Shown here piece by piece: positions 1 through 7,347 of a stretch of DNA of 57,252 nt. Numbering within the stretch: the stretch's first letter is position 1; every line of letters begins with the position of its first letter. The stretch covers positions 1-57,252 of the forward strand of contig JAITKV010000017.1 of assembly GCA_031278215.1 (NCBI GenBank), written 5' to 3'. A program made the position numbers and the translations under genes. This stretch comes from Spirochaetaceae bacterium. GTDB lineage: Bacteria > Spirochaetota > Spirochaetia > Treponematales > Breznakiellaceae. Below the pieces are notes generated by a model that had not been told where the DNA came from, did no database searches, and worked only from the letters and a program-made list of their open reading frames with translations.

Positions 1-102
1 GGCGCCGCCGCTGTCAGCGCCGCGGCTCGCGCCGCCCCGGCCGCCGGCGCCGCCGCTGTCCGCGCCGCTGTCAGCGCCGCGGCTCGCGCCGCCCCGGCCG
101 CC
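1..102 (-). repeat. 45-bp-period Gly-rich coding repeat in the TonB-like spacer
   Basis: Two nearly identical GC-rich units sit here. The first is 45 bp; the second carries a 12-bp in-frame insertion. Read on the minus strand they encode repeats of GGAGGRGGASRGADS. The frame is kept, so this is a coding minisatellite, and copy number could change by slippage or recombination. The array may continue beyond the left edge. Confidence 0.8.
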
Positions 103-393
103 GGCGCCGCCGCCGGTGCCGCCGCCGGCGACGCGGACTTGTCCCTTTGCCGGGGCTTCCACCCGGAGGTTCCGGGTTTCCGCCGGGGACCCTCCGGGCG
201 GCCCCTCCCCTTCTTCCCAGATTTTTGCGGAAATTCCGGCAAACCCGGGAGAAGCGCCGGCAAGAAAAACGGTAACCAACCCCGGTTTAGGTTTCTCCGG
301 GGAAGAGCCCCCGGCAGAAGGAAACTCCAAAAAGCACAGGGCGGCGCCATGGATCAAAAGGCTGGCAAGAATCGCCGGAAGAGGGCGCCCCAT
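1..393 (-). CDS. tonB: TonB-like energy transducer, N-terminal part (cut by window edge)
   Basis: An open minus-strand frame starts at ATG 393 and runs off the left edge, so only about 131 residues are visible. The N-terminus (PAILASLLIHGAALCFLEF) is a single membrane anchor with the histidine typical of TonB anchors. After it the periplasmic spacer is Gly/Ala/Ser/Arg-rich and contains a 15-residue repeat, instead of the usual Pro/Lys/Glu spacer. The gene begins 14 bp after the stop of the TonB-dependent receptor and has a GGGG purine run upstream, so the two are very probably cotranscribed and under the same B12 riboswitch. Its likely job is to energise that receptor across the periplasm. 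The C-terminal TonB domain, which would prove the call, lies outside the window; another single-pass envelope protein remains possible. Confidence 0.6.
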   Translation of the reverse strand, partial: MGRPLPAILASLLIHGAALCFLEFPSAGGSSPEKPKPGLVTVFLAGASPGFAGISAKIWEEGEGPPGGSPAETRNLRVEAPAKGQVRVAGGGTGGGAGGRGGASRGADSGADSGGAGGRGGASRGADSGGA

Positions 394-407
394 GCTTTTA
401 CAGGCCC

Positions 408-2456
408 CTAGAACCGGTACCGCGCCGAAACGCTTATGCTGCGGCCGTCTTCGGGATAGTAGGCGCTTCCGGAAAAACTGTTATAATACACATTGGAGGC
501 ATGCCGGGTATCCAGAAGATTCTTTACGGTAATCTGGACGGAAAAGGTTCTGTCTTCCTTATTAAGAGTATACCGGAGAAAGGCGCCGTAGAGCGCATAG
601 CCCTCTACTTCTTCCTGGGTATTTGAAAAATCCCCTCCCTGGTAGCTTTTGCTCCGGTATTCAAGCGTCGGGCCAAATTCCAGGCCCAAGGGAAGTTTAC
701 CGGTAAGGGTTCCGTAAATCGTATGGGCGGGAACCAGGGGAATGTGGCTGTCTTCGTTGGCCCCGTCGATAAAGATCGCGTCCACAAACGAATAGGCCCC
801 GCTTAGTTCCATATATGGTATGGGGCTAAGGGTAAGGCTAAGGTTGGTCCCGATACGCCGGCTCTTGTCCAGATTTACATTGTGGGACCCGTCATAGCCG
901 ATCTCATCTTCAAGCTGGGTGTAGTACACATTCCCGTTCAAGGCCGCAATATCCTTAAATGTCCATCCCGCGCCCCCTTCAATGTTGAATCCTTTTTCGG
1001 GCGCCAAACCGGTATTGAAATAATCAAAGGTTGTTCCGTAGTACGAAGCCAGTTCGTCGGTAAAGGGATAGCGGAACAGGGTTCCCCCGCCGGCGTACAC
1101 TTTAAGTCCTTCAATGGGCCTAAAGGAAATCCCCGCGTCATACACAAAGGCCGTCCAGGTTTTGTTTTCATCCGCCGCGGACGCGGACGCGGTCGCCGAC
1201 TTTTTGGCGGATATAAAGGCTGTGTCAAAGCGGGCCCCGGCGGTAAGGGTTAGGTTTTCCAAAGGATCGAAGCGGGCGGTAAGGTAGGGCCCCAGAGAAA
1301 ATTCGGCGGTGGTGGTATCAAGAGTCTTGGTGGTTCTGGGTTTATCCGAGTAGCTGTCGTTGGAAAGATACGCGTAGTAAAGATCCACCCCCCCCAAAAG
1401 ACGCAGGGACATGCCGGCGATGTCGAAAGTTGCCGACACCTGGGGCCGGGCCTCCCCGGTATGGACTGCACGATCCGTATACGGAGAGGGGTAAGCAGAA
1501 GCCATATTACTTTCAATAAACTTCCCCGTATACGAAAGGGGAAGCTGCAGTTCCAGAATATCGTTGGGCGCCCACTGAATTCCCAGGCTTCCCCCATAGT
1601 GGTGTTCAGAAATTTCGTCGTCCATGTTTGGAATATAAGTTATTGGAGAAGTGGAATAATTGGCCTGCAAAGCATCGGTGGGATCGTCCTCGTACTGCGC
1701 CTTGGTAAGGCCCCCGGGAAGCTGGTAGTCCAGGTCCGAAAGGGACGCCCTCAGGGAAAGGCTTAAGGTATCGGTAAGGTTTACGGTTCCCTGGACCACG
1801 GCGTTCAAGGTCCGGGCGGCCTGGCGGTCCCGGTAGCCTTCGGTCCCGGCATGTTCCACGGCGATGGAAAAATTTCCCCAACCGGTGCTTCTAAAGTGGG
1901 AAAAGGCTTCCCGGTTTTCAGGGCGCACCCTGCCCGCCGCAAAGGCCCCCGCCGAAACTTCGACGCTGGTCCCGGTGGTTCCTGATTTTTTGGTGATAAT
2001 GTTAATTACCCCGCCGACGGCGTTATTTCCGTACCGGACGCCGGCCGCGCCGTCCAGAACTTCGATCCGCTCTATGTCGGCCAGGGGAACGGCGTTCCAG
2101 TTAATGCCCTTCATGTCGGGATTGTTAAGCCGGTTCCCGTCCACCAGTACCAGGACCCGGCCATAGGAATTTTCGCCAAAACCCCGCATGGATACGGATT
2201 CGCTTCCGGGGCCGGAGGTGGCGCCGGTAAACCGCAGGCCCGGGACCCGCTCCAAAACCTGGACCAGGCCGGACGCGCCGGAAGCGGCAATGTCTTCGGC
2301 GGTGATCACCGTTACCAGGGCGGGCACGGCATCCGCTTCTTCGGGGGTTCTGCCGGCGGTAACCACGAAAGAAAGTTCTTCGTCATCGGCGGCGAACAGG
2401 GGCACGGACCCCAGGCACAGGATCCACACAAGAAAAAGAACGGAAAAAAAACGCAT
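408..2456 (-). CDS. btuB: TonB-dependent outer-membrane receptor, BtuB-like (cobalamin/corrinoid uptake)
   Basis: The 682-residue protein is the outer-membrane gate for corrinoid uptake. A signal peptide (about 1-22, ending PLFA) precedes a TonB box-like segment (SFVVTAGR) and a plug domain at about residues 35-155, with the typical plug motifs VLVDGNRLN, IERIEVLDG and GGVINIITKKSG. The rest is an alternating strand pattern ending in aromatic F (RYRF), as expected of a 22-strand barrel. The substrate is inferred mainly from the cobalamin riboswitch in its leader and from the adenosyltransferase gene nearby; plug sequence alone would not separate B12 from siderophore receptors. The gene is followed at 14 bp by a TonB-like gene. 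The SD GGAGGAG lies just before ATG 2456. Confidence 0.87.
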   Translation of the reverse strand: MRFFSVLFLVWILCLGSVPLFAADDEELSFVVTAGRTPEEADAVPALVTVITAEDIAASGASGLVQVLERVPGLRFTGATSGPGSESVSMRGFGENSYGRVLVLVDGNRLNNPDMKGINWNAVPLADIERIEVLDGAAGVRYGNNAVGGVINIITKKSGTTGTSVEVSAGAFAAGRVRPENREAFSHFRSTGWGNFSIAVEHAGTEGYRDRQAARTLNAVVQGTVNLTDTLSLSLRASLSDLDYQLPGGLTKAQYEDDPTDALQANYSTSPITYIPNMDDEISEHHYGGSLGIQWAPNDILELQLPLSYTGKFIESNMASAYPSPYTDRAVHTGEARPQVSATFDIAGMSLRLLGGVDLYYAYLSNDSYSDKPRTTKTLDTTTAEFSLGPYLTARFDPLENLTLTAGARFDTAFISAKKSATASASAADENKTWTAFVYDAGISFRPIEGLKVYAGGGTLFRYPFTDELASYYGTTFDYFNTGLAPEKGFNIEGGAGWTFKDIAALNGNVYYTQLEDEIGYDGSHNVNLDKSRRIGTNLSLTLSPIPYMELSGAYSFVDAIFIDGANEDSHIPLVPAHTIYGTLTGKLPLGLEFGPTLEYRSKSYQGGDFSNTQEEVEGYALYGAFLRYTLNKEDRTFSVQITVKNLLDTRHASNVYYNSFSGSAYYPEDGRSISVSARYRF

Positions 2457-2584
2457 AGACTCCTCCTCGGGACAGCCCGACCCCGGAAGGTTCCAACGGA
2501 ATTTGAAAAGGAGGGAGCCGGATTAAAGGCGCGTTACAGCCCTGCACGCGGGAAACCGGCCTTACCATCCCCTTCGCCGAGGGT

Positions 2585-2830
2585 TCAGGCAGCGTACAAA
2601 GACCGTCTCCCGGCTTCCGGATCGTTTTACTTGAACGGATCCCCGGACATATAAAATCTTTGACGGGAAGCCCCGGAAACCCCGGCTGGGTTTTTAGAGA
2701 CGCCCTGATTTTATTAAGCCCGGACAGATCCGTGCGGAACCTTCTCGCTTGCGCAATGGCTGCCGCTTTCATCCCCGGTTACGGTGGCGGGACCGCTGTG
2801 GGTTTTCACCACATTCCGAAATCTCTGTTA
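2585..2830 (-). ncRNA. Cobalamin (B12) riboswitch
   Basis: The minus strand carries the conserved B12-aptamer parts in order: a GGTGAAAACC segment (around 2808), the core AGCGGTCCCGCCACCGTAA (2781-2799), a variable peripheral region, and the 3' element GGAAGCCGGGAGACGG (around 2603-2618), equivalent to the GAAG(T/C)CxGGAGAC element of the family. It starts at the predicted transcription start and ends about 130 nt before the receptor start. The expression platform probably acts on translation: a TCGGG-ctgt-CCCGA hairpin directly abuts the SD, and a CTCCCTCC stretch (2510-2517, minus) could pair with it. By family rule, B12 binding should switch receptor expression off. Confidence 0.88.
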
Positions 2831-2836
2831 TAGAAC

Positions 2837-2866
2837 AGTATCTTCCCTAATACGGGGGCCTGTCAA
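2837..2866 (-). promoter_or_regulatory. Sigma-70-type promoter of the B12 receptor
   Basis: TTGACA (2866-2861) and GATACT (2842-2837) are separated by 18 bp. Transcription would start near 2830, exactly at the 5' end of the riboswitch. Confidence 0.65.
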
Positions 2867-2948
2867 GTATTTGGTTTCCCGGAGCCGGATTTTTCCGGGG
2901 ATCCCGATTTTTTTCCGTTAAAAATTCGGTCTTTCCGGGCCTTTCTTC

Positions 2949-2977
2949 TTGACCGGGGCCTTCGGATGTGGTATATT
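2949..2977 (+). promoter_or_regulatory. Promoter of the bacteriohemerythrin gene
   Basis: TTGACC (2949-2954), 17-bp spacer, TATATT (2972-2977). The -10 box ends 6 nt before ATG 2984, so the mRNA would have essentially no leader. An upstream in-frame ATG at 2966 lies inside the promoter and is therefore unlikely to be the start. Confidence 0.65.
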
Positions 2978-2983
2978 TGCTGC

Positions 2984-3466
2984 ATGATCGGAGATGAAAT
3001 TGTCACGTGGCATAAATCATATTCGGTTAATATTCCGCTCATCGATGCTCAGCACAAGGAACTTATCAATTTAACCAATAAGCTGTATCGAAGCTGCATG
3101 CAGGGCCGGGATCGCTCAAAAAATGTTTTTATGGAAGTCTTCCGGGGCGCGGTGGATTATGTGGGCTACCATTTCTCTACCGAAGAAAAAGTTATGGAAC
3201 GGGTCGCGTATCCCGGCTATAACGCCCATAAAAAAGAACATGCCGATTTTGTAAAAGAGGTTTTAAAAACCGCCGATGAACTTTCCAAGGGAACAAACCC
3301 CAACCCCTTGGGTTTCGTTAATTATCTTAAGGACTGGGTGCTTACCCATATTGCCGTTTCGGACACCCTCTTGGGCAAGCATTTGATAGAGCTTCGGCAG
3401 CAGGGTAAACTGCAGCGAATCACCCTTAGGGTTAAACAGGTTTCGGATCGCTTCATTATCGACTAA
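2984..3466 (+). CDS. Bacteriohemerythrin
   Basis: This 160-residue non-haem di-iron protein binds O2. The full ligand pattern of hemerythrin is present: His in the TWHKSY segment, H and E-type ligands in DAQHKEL, HFSTEEK, HKKEHADF, and HIAVSDT near the C-terminus. Such proteins buffer or sense O2 in the cytoplasm of anaerobes and microaerophiles; in a treponeme, protection from low O2 is the likely role (inference). I chose ATG 2984 over the upstream ATG 2966 because the promoter overlaps the latter and because family members start with a short segment before the first histidine. The gene stands alone, divergent from the B12 receptor and convergent with the adenosyltransferase. Confidence 0.93.
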   Translation: MIGDEIVTWHKSYSVNIPLIDAQHKELINLTNKLYRSCMQGRDRSKNVFMEVFRGAVDYVGYHFSTEEKVMERVAYPGYNAHKKEHADFVKEVLKTADELSKGTNPNPLGFVNYLKDWVLTHIAVSDTLLGKHLIELRQQGKLQRITLRVKQVSDRFIID

Positions 3467-3556
3467 ATCATCGACTAAATCCACTAAGGATAGGCCGGGC
3501 CCCGCTTGTCAGGTAATTCCAACGCTTCCACGGTCCGGGGAAGACGCCGGGGGTTT

Positions 3557-4144
3557 TCAAGCGTCCAGGTGAATGTTCCGCTCTTCGGCCGCCGCCAAAA
3601 GAAAAAGCAGGTCCGAAAGCCGGTTAAGCCAGGTTACAAGGGGTAAATACCCGGGATCCGCTATGCCAAGACCCGCCGTGCATCGTTCCGCCCGGCGGCA
3701 GACTGTCCGGCTTATGTTTAATTTAATCGCCCCGGGGTTTGTCCAGGTTTGGATAAAGCCCTGAACAGGCTGTTTTTTTTCCAGCTTCGCAATCCAATCT
3801 TCGCACTGCGCCGCGGCGGGGAAGGACGCCGTTTTTTCTTCCTGCCGGGAATCCCTGGCGGACTTTGTTTTTTTGCCATCGGAATTCGGCAAAAGGCCGC
3901 CGGAAACAAAGGCCCCCAGGGCTTCGGCCAACTCTTTCTGCAGGGCTTCGATTATCCGGGCGGCAGGGGACTTTTGCCTGGCGGTTTGGGACCGTAGCAG
4001 CGCCGCCCGGGCCTCCGCAAGAAAAGCATTCAGCTCATCCAGCGCCCCAAGGCATTCAATGCGAAGATCATCCTTGCGGACCCGGCCCTCTGCACCCGGA
4101 AGACCCGTAAAGCCGTCGTCCCCTTTCTTTGTGGTAATACTCAT
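3557..4144 (-). CDS. pduO: Cob(I)alamin adenosyltransferase, PduO type
   Basis: The 195-residue enzyme transfers the adenosyl group of ATP to cob(I)alamin, making the coenzyme used by B12-dependent mutases and dehydratases. Family motifs are all visible: TKKGDDGFTGL near the N-terminus (ATP site), RVRKDDLRIECLGALDELNA, SRTVCRRAER and TWLNRLSDLLFLLA. ATG 4144 is chosen because it precedes the TTKKGDDG motif directly and has an AAGGAG SD; a longer in-frame start at 4255 would run into the divergent methyltransferase gene. A less conserved insert around residues 75-105 is rich in Lys/Asp/Ser. The gene is near, but not in, the riboswitch-controlled receptor operon, and its own leader is too short to hold a riboswitch. 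Confidence 0.92.
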   Translation of the reverse strand: MSITTKKGDDGFTGLPGAEGRVRKDDLRIECLGALDELNAFLAEARAALLRSQTARQKSPAARIIEALQKELAEALGAFVSGGLLPNSDGKKTKSARDSRQEEKTASFPAAAQCEDWIAKLEKKQPVQGFIQTWTNPGAIKLNISRTVCRRAERCTAGLGIADPGYLPLVTWLNRLSDLLFLLAAAEERNIHLDA

Positions 4145-4202
4145 ATTTTTTCCAACTCCTTGTATGGTATCAAATTTTACCGAAAAAGAGTATACTTTTG
4201 CT

Positions 4203-4964
4203 ATGCACAACCGGCTTACCGATGAACTGGCGGTCTGCGGCCTTAACGCCGTCAAGGCCCTGGGAAAAGTTCACCCCGAAAGGGTAAACCGCTTTTTTTT
4301 ACGGGAAGACCGGCTTTCGCTCTTTTCGCCGCTGTGCAAAGTCCTGGCGGAACGAAAACGGCCCTACAAACTATGCGAAGACGAGGAACTGGAAAAGATC
4401 TGCAAATCCAGATACCACCAGGGGGTGGTGGCGATGATCTACGCCCCTCAGGCAGAGGGGGTGCTGCCGGAAGATCTTTCGGCCTGGGCCTTGGAGGGGA
4501 AAACCGCCCTGCTCCTTTGCGATATAGAAAACGATCATAACCTGGGGGCCCTTATCCGATGCGCCGCCTTTTTTGACGCATCCCCTCTTATCCTTACGCC
4601 GGGGAGCAGCGCCCTTACCACCAGCGCCTGCCGGGTGGCCGAGGGGGGGGTGGAACACGTGGAATTCCGCTCGGTCCGCAGCGCCGGGATCTTTTTGCAA
4701 AGCGCTTCAAAGCTTCTTGTTACCATCGGCGCCGATCCCCGGGCCCGGATCCGTATTAGCGATCTGCCCCGGCTTATTAAGGACCGGTTTCCCCGCGGCA
4801 GGGCCGGGGTAATTTTGGCAATGGGAAACGAAGAAACAGGGCTGTCCCCGGAGATTAAAGAACAGTGCACCCTGCTGGCCCGGATCCCCGGCACCGGGGC
4901 CATTGACAGCCTGAATGTGGCCCAGGCCGCGGCGCTTTTTTTACAGGAACTGTATGAGCGGTGA
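4203..4964 (+). CDS. SpoU/TrmH-family RNA 2'-O-methyltransferase
   Basis: This 253-residue SAM-dependent enzyme methylates the ribose of a tRNA or rRNA nucleotide. The N-terminal 80 residues look like the RNA-binding domain of RlmB-type enzymes. The catalytic SPOUT knot follows, with motif 1 (DNDHNLGALIRCAAFF-like, reading IENDHNLGALIRCAAFFDA), motif 2 (LAMGNEETGLS) and motif 3 (IPGTGAIDSLNVAQAAALFL). The target nucleotide cannot be told from sequence. ATG 4203 is preceded by TATACT (4191-4196) with only a weak -35, so the start is close to the likely transcription start. Its 3' end overlaps the next gene by 11 nt, so both are probably cotranscribed. Confidence 0.88.
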   Translation: MHNRLTDELAVCGLNAVKALGKVHPERVNRFFLREDRLSLFSPLCKVLAERKRPYKLCEDEELEKICKSRYHQGVVAMIYAPQAEGVLPEDLSAWALEGKTALLLCDIENDHNLGALIRCAAFFDASPLILTPGSSALTTSACRVAEGGVEHVEFRSVRSAGIFLQSASKLLVTIGADPRARIRISDLPRLIKDRFPRGRAGVILAMGNEETGLSPEIKEQCTLLARIPGTGAIDSLNVAQAAALFLQELYER

Positions 4965-5640
4965 AAGCGCCCCGGAACTAACCGCCACTGTCCGGCGGCG
5001 TGTTGAAAGCCGGTACCGGCGCATTTCTTTTGTCCACGGGGAGTTGGCACGACTGAATGCGGCGGCAGCCGGGAACGCCGGGGGGCCCTGGAAAGCAGAG
5101 CCGGAAAGGGCCGGAAGCGTCAGAAAACCCGGGGGGCCGGAATTTCCGCACGCCAATTTTGAAGATTTTGTTTTTAGCCGGATTGATTTTTCGATATACA
5201 ACAAAATCGATGCGGAAGAATACGATCTGGTATTTAACCGGGGGCTGGAAGATTTTGACGAATCCTTCTTTCAAAAAGCCTTTAAAATGAACCGGGAGGC
5301 GGCCCGCCGGACCATTTCGGAGGCCTATATCAAAGCGGGGCCTTTTTTTGTCCGCAGGAACGCCGGCCTCCTTTTATTGTCGATTATGCGAACCGTCCAT
5401 ACGTCCCTGGAATTCGCCCCCCTGCTTACAAAAGAGGATGTTGCCGGGGAAGACCGGCTAAGGGCGCTGATTAAGACCCTGGACGGGGTGGTGATCCGCC
5501 ACGGAGACGGCATGGAGACCCGCCTCTTTGTGCCAAAGGCGGGGGACGCGGGCGCAAAAGGCGCCCCCCTGCTCTGCGGAACCTTTCGCCCCCTGAACAA
5601 GCCCTGGACCATTACCCTTATCCGGGGACCGGGGGTCTAA
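4954..5640 (+). CDS. Conserved-looking hypothetical protein
   Basis: I do not recognise this 228-residue protein. It has no signal peptide or membrane segment. An Arg-rich N-terminal part is followed by a Gly/Pro-rich stretch (about residues 30-60) and a mixed alpha/beta body with segments such as FSRIDFSIYNKIDAEEYDL and NREAARRTISEAYIKAGPFF. The start ATG 4954 overlaps the end of the methyltransferase gene by 11 nt (ATGAGCGGTGA), which suggests translational coupling and perhaps a role in the same RNA or ribosome process, but that is only context. The stop codon overlaps the stop of the convergent SPOR-domain gene. Confidence 0.7.
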   Translation: MSGESAPELTATVRRRVESRYRRISFVHGELARLNAAAAGNAGGPWKAEPERAGSVRKPGGPEFPHANFEDFVFSRIDFSIYNKIDAEEYDLVFNRGLEDFDESFFQKAFKMNREAARRTISEAYIKAGPFFVRRNAGLLLLSIMRTVHTSLEFAPLLTKEDVAGEDRLRALIKTLDGVVIRHGDGMETRLFVPKAGDAGAKGAPLLCGTFRPLNKPWTITLIRGPGV

Positions 5641-6566
5641 TCTTCCGGGCCCTGCTGTTCCTGGGAAAGAGATTCCCAAACTTGGGGCGTTTCCAGATTT
5701 TCCAGCCCCCATTGATCCCTTAGGCGGTTTTCCGAAAGTTCCAGGATCCGATCCGCGGCGAAGCTTTCCCAATTATTCCAGGTGTATAAAAAATCCGCGG
5801 ATTCAGCGTCCTTCCACTTCCATTGCCCCTCTTCGGCGGAACGGCGCTGATCCAGGTAGGAAATAGAAAACCGGCCGTCGGCAAAAAAGGTGATGACGTG
5901 ATCCGGCCCGGTTCCTTGAATATTTTTGCCGTCCAGTTTTACAGACCGCCAGGAGCGGCAGAGCAATTCGGTTCTGCGGGAAAGATCTATGGGCCCCGGT
6001 TCAAGGGCGCCTAAGTCCGGGGGGTCTTCCACAAGGAGGCCCATCAATGCGGAACTATTCCCTCCGGCATTGTCCTGCCCGGCGCGGCCGTCCGGGGGGC
6101 CGCTCTGCCCGGCGCCGTCCTGCCCGGCGCGGCCGTCCGGGGGGCCGCCGCCCGGAGGGCCGTTTACAGAAGCCGGGAAAGGACCCCTTCCGTCCGGGAC
6201 GGCTCCGTCCTGGACGGATCCCCCGGCGGTTTTCCTGATGATCGCCTCGGTAAAACCGGCCCTTTCCAGGCGGCTTAGGCATCCGGGGATATCCGATGCG
6301 GGAACCCGGGGAACAAATACCCTGATAAAGCCTTCCCAGGCTTCAAAGCCCGCGGCAAAGCCCGCGGATTCCAGAATTTTAGAGGCCCCTTCGGCGTTAC
6401 CGGCAACCCTAAACGCGCCGATTTGGATGTTGTACAGGGCCCCGGTTTCGCCGCAGGGAAGGGCCCCGATTACCCGAATACGGGATTGGCTAAAGCAAAG
6501 ACCGGGCGCTAAAAAAAAGCCCGCCCAAAAAAGGAATTTTAGCAGTTTTACGTTTTTTGCTTCCAC
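5637..6566 (-). CDS. Periplasmic SPOR-domain protein
   Basis: The 309-residue protein has a signal peptide (LLKFLFWAGFFLAPGLCFSQ) and a SPOR-like domain at about residues 42-112 (YNIQIGAFRVAGNAEGASKILESAGF, seen in pieces), which in this family binds denuded septal peptidoglycan. A low-complexity linker follows at about 118-170, with a tandem repeat of PPDGRAGQD. The C-terminal 120 residues hold a Trp-rich beta domain (SWRSVKLDGKNI, ITFFADGRFSISYL, WKWKDAESADFLYTW) like small lipocalin-type domains; I do not assign it. It lies 17 bp downstream of a peptidoglycan-binding protein gene, so both likely serve the envelope. Start and domains are visible; the cell role is inferred. Confidence 0.72.
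   Translation of the reverse strand: MEAKNVKLLKFLFWAGFFLAPGLCFSQSRIRVIGALPCGETGALYNIQIGAFRVAGNAEGASKILESAGFAAGFEAWEGFIRVFVPRVPASDIPGCLSRLERAGFTEAIIRKTAGGSVQDGAVPDGRGPFPASVNGPPGGGPPDGRAGQDGAGQSGPPDGRAGQDNAGGNSSALMGLLVEDPPDLGALEPGPIDLSRRTELLCRSWRSVKLDGKNIQGTGPDHVITFFADGRFSISYLDQRRSAEEGQWKWKDAESADFLYTWNNWESFAADRILELSENRLRDQWGLENLETPQVWESLSQEQQGPED
6073..6147 (-). repeat. 45-bp-period coding repeat in the SPOR-protein linker
   Basis: A 30-bp block occurs identically at 6073-6102 and 6118-6147, a spacing of 45 bp. It encodes the repeated Gly/Pro/Asp linker. The period equals that of the TonB-like spacer repeat at the left edge. Confidence 0.85.
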
Positions 6567-6583
6567 CGGATTTCCTGGACCCC

Positions 6584-7246
6584 CTAGAGAGCGGCCGTTA
6601 AATGATCCTGGATTCTTTTTAATATCCCCTCCAGGGCCGGATCGGAGGCTATCTGTACTCCGTTCTTTAGTTCAAAAAACCCGTAGGCATTTTTCATAAA
6701 GCTCCGGGCCCGGTAATCGCCGTAATACACATCCTGGATAATAAAGATCACGTCCGCCAGATAATAAACCTTAAACCGGAATACGGGAAGGCCTTCGTTT
6801 ATATGCTGAAAAAGAACGATTTTTACCTCGCCGTTTAAGGTAGAAGACAGGATGTTGTCAAAATCGGCGTCCGTCCCCGTCCGTTTATCGGTCAATTTAA
6901 AAAGATTTTGATTGTAATTGTCGATGGCGCTTATATTCTTTAAAAGGGCCTCCTGTTTGGAATCAAAAATAACATTCCAAAAGTCCACAGTTACCCGGCC
7001 GTCCCGGGGAAAGCCCAAAAAGCCCTGAAGGGTCTTTATTGTCCCCGCGGTTAGGGGGCCGTACCAGCCGTCGGCTTCTCCTAACTTTTTAAACCCCAGG
7101 GACAAGAGCCGGCTTTGTACGCGCCGGACATCCTGGCCGTTCATGCGTCTGCTTTTTATTTCCAGAACCCGGGAAAAATTCTGGCTAAAGAGGCCCTGGG
7201 CCGCCACGAGAAGAAAAAAGAAAAAAAAGCCCTTTCTTTTTTGCAT
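6584..7246 (-). CDS. Exported peptidoglycan-binding (PG_binding_1) protein
   Basis: The 220-residue protein starts at ATG 7246 with a strong AGGAGG SD; a longer in-frame start at 7399 would run into fliM. The signal peptide is unusual for a run of five Phe. Residues 30-90 form a PG_binding_1 three-helix domain (GQDVRRVQSRLLSLGF, GWYGPLTAGTIKTLQGFLGF). The remaining 130 residues are a beta-rich domain without a motif I recognise. Together with the SPOR-domain gene 17 bp downstream it forms a small envelope operon, perhaps placing factors at the cell wall. No catalytic residues are visible. Confidence 0.75.
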   Translation of the reverse strand: MQKRKGFFFFFLLVAAQGLFSQNFSRVLEIKSRRMNGQDVRRVQSRLLSLGFKKLGEADGWYGPLTAGTIKTLQGFLGFPRDGRVTVDFWNVIFDSKQEALLKNISAIDNYNQNLFKLTDKRTGTDADFDNILSSTLNGEVKIVLFQHINEGLPVFRFKVYYLADVIFIIQDVYYGDYRARSFMKNAYGFFELKNGVQIASDPALEGILKRIQDHLTAAL

Positions 7247-7313
7247 CCGGTTCCTCCTTATGCACCATGGATTAAATCCGCCGGCGTCCTTGTCTGCGCG
7301 GGAAGGTTCATTG

Positions 7314-7347
7314 GACTTGTTCGGAAACCGGGGTTCCCGAACAAGTC
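7314..7347. repeat. Hairpin after fliM, member of a dispersed palindrome family
   Basis: Arms GACTTGTTCGG (7314-7324) and CCGAACAAGTC (7337-7347) are perfectly complementary, with further partial pairing inside. The element begins at the fliM stop codon on the minus strand. There is no U-run, so it may be an mRNA 3' stabiliser rather than a classical terminator. Confidence 0.7.

Noticed and set aside
2383-2772. Open frame of 129 codons on the minus strand upstream of the B12 receptor
   Set aside because: It covers the riboswitch and overlaps the receptor start; the conserved aptamer parts explain the sequence, and the protein has no recognisable feature.
5041-5061. TTGGCACG at 5044, possible sigma-54 promoter
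   Set aside because: The -12 part reads AATGC, not TTGC, and it lies inside a coding region.
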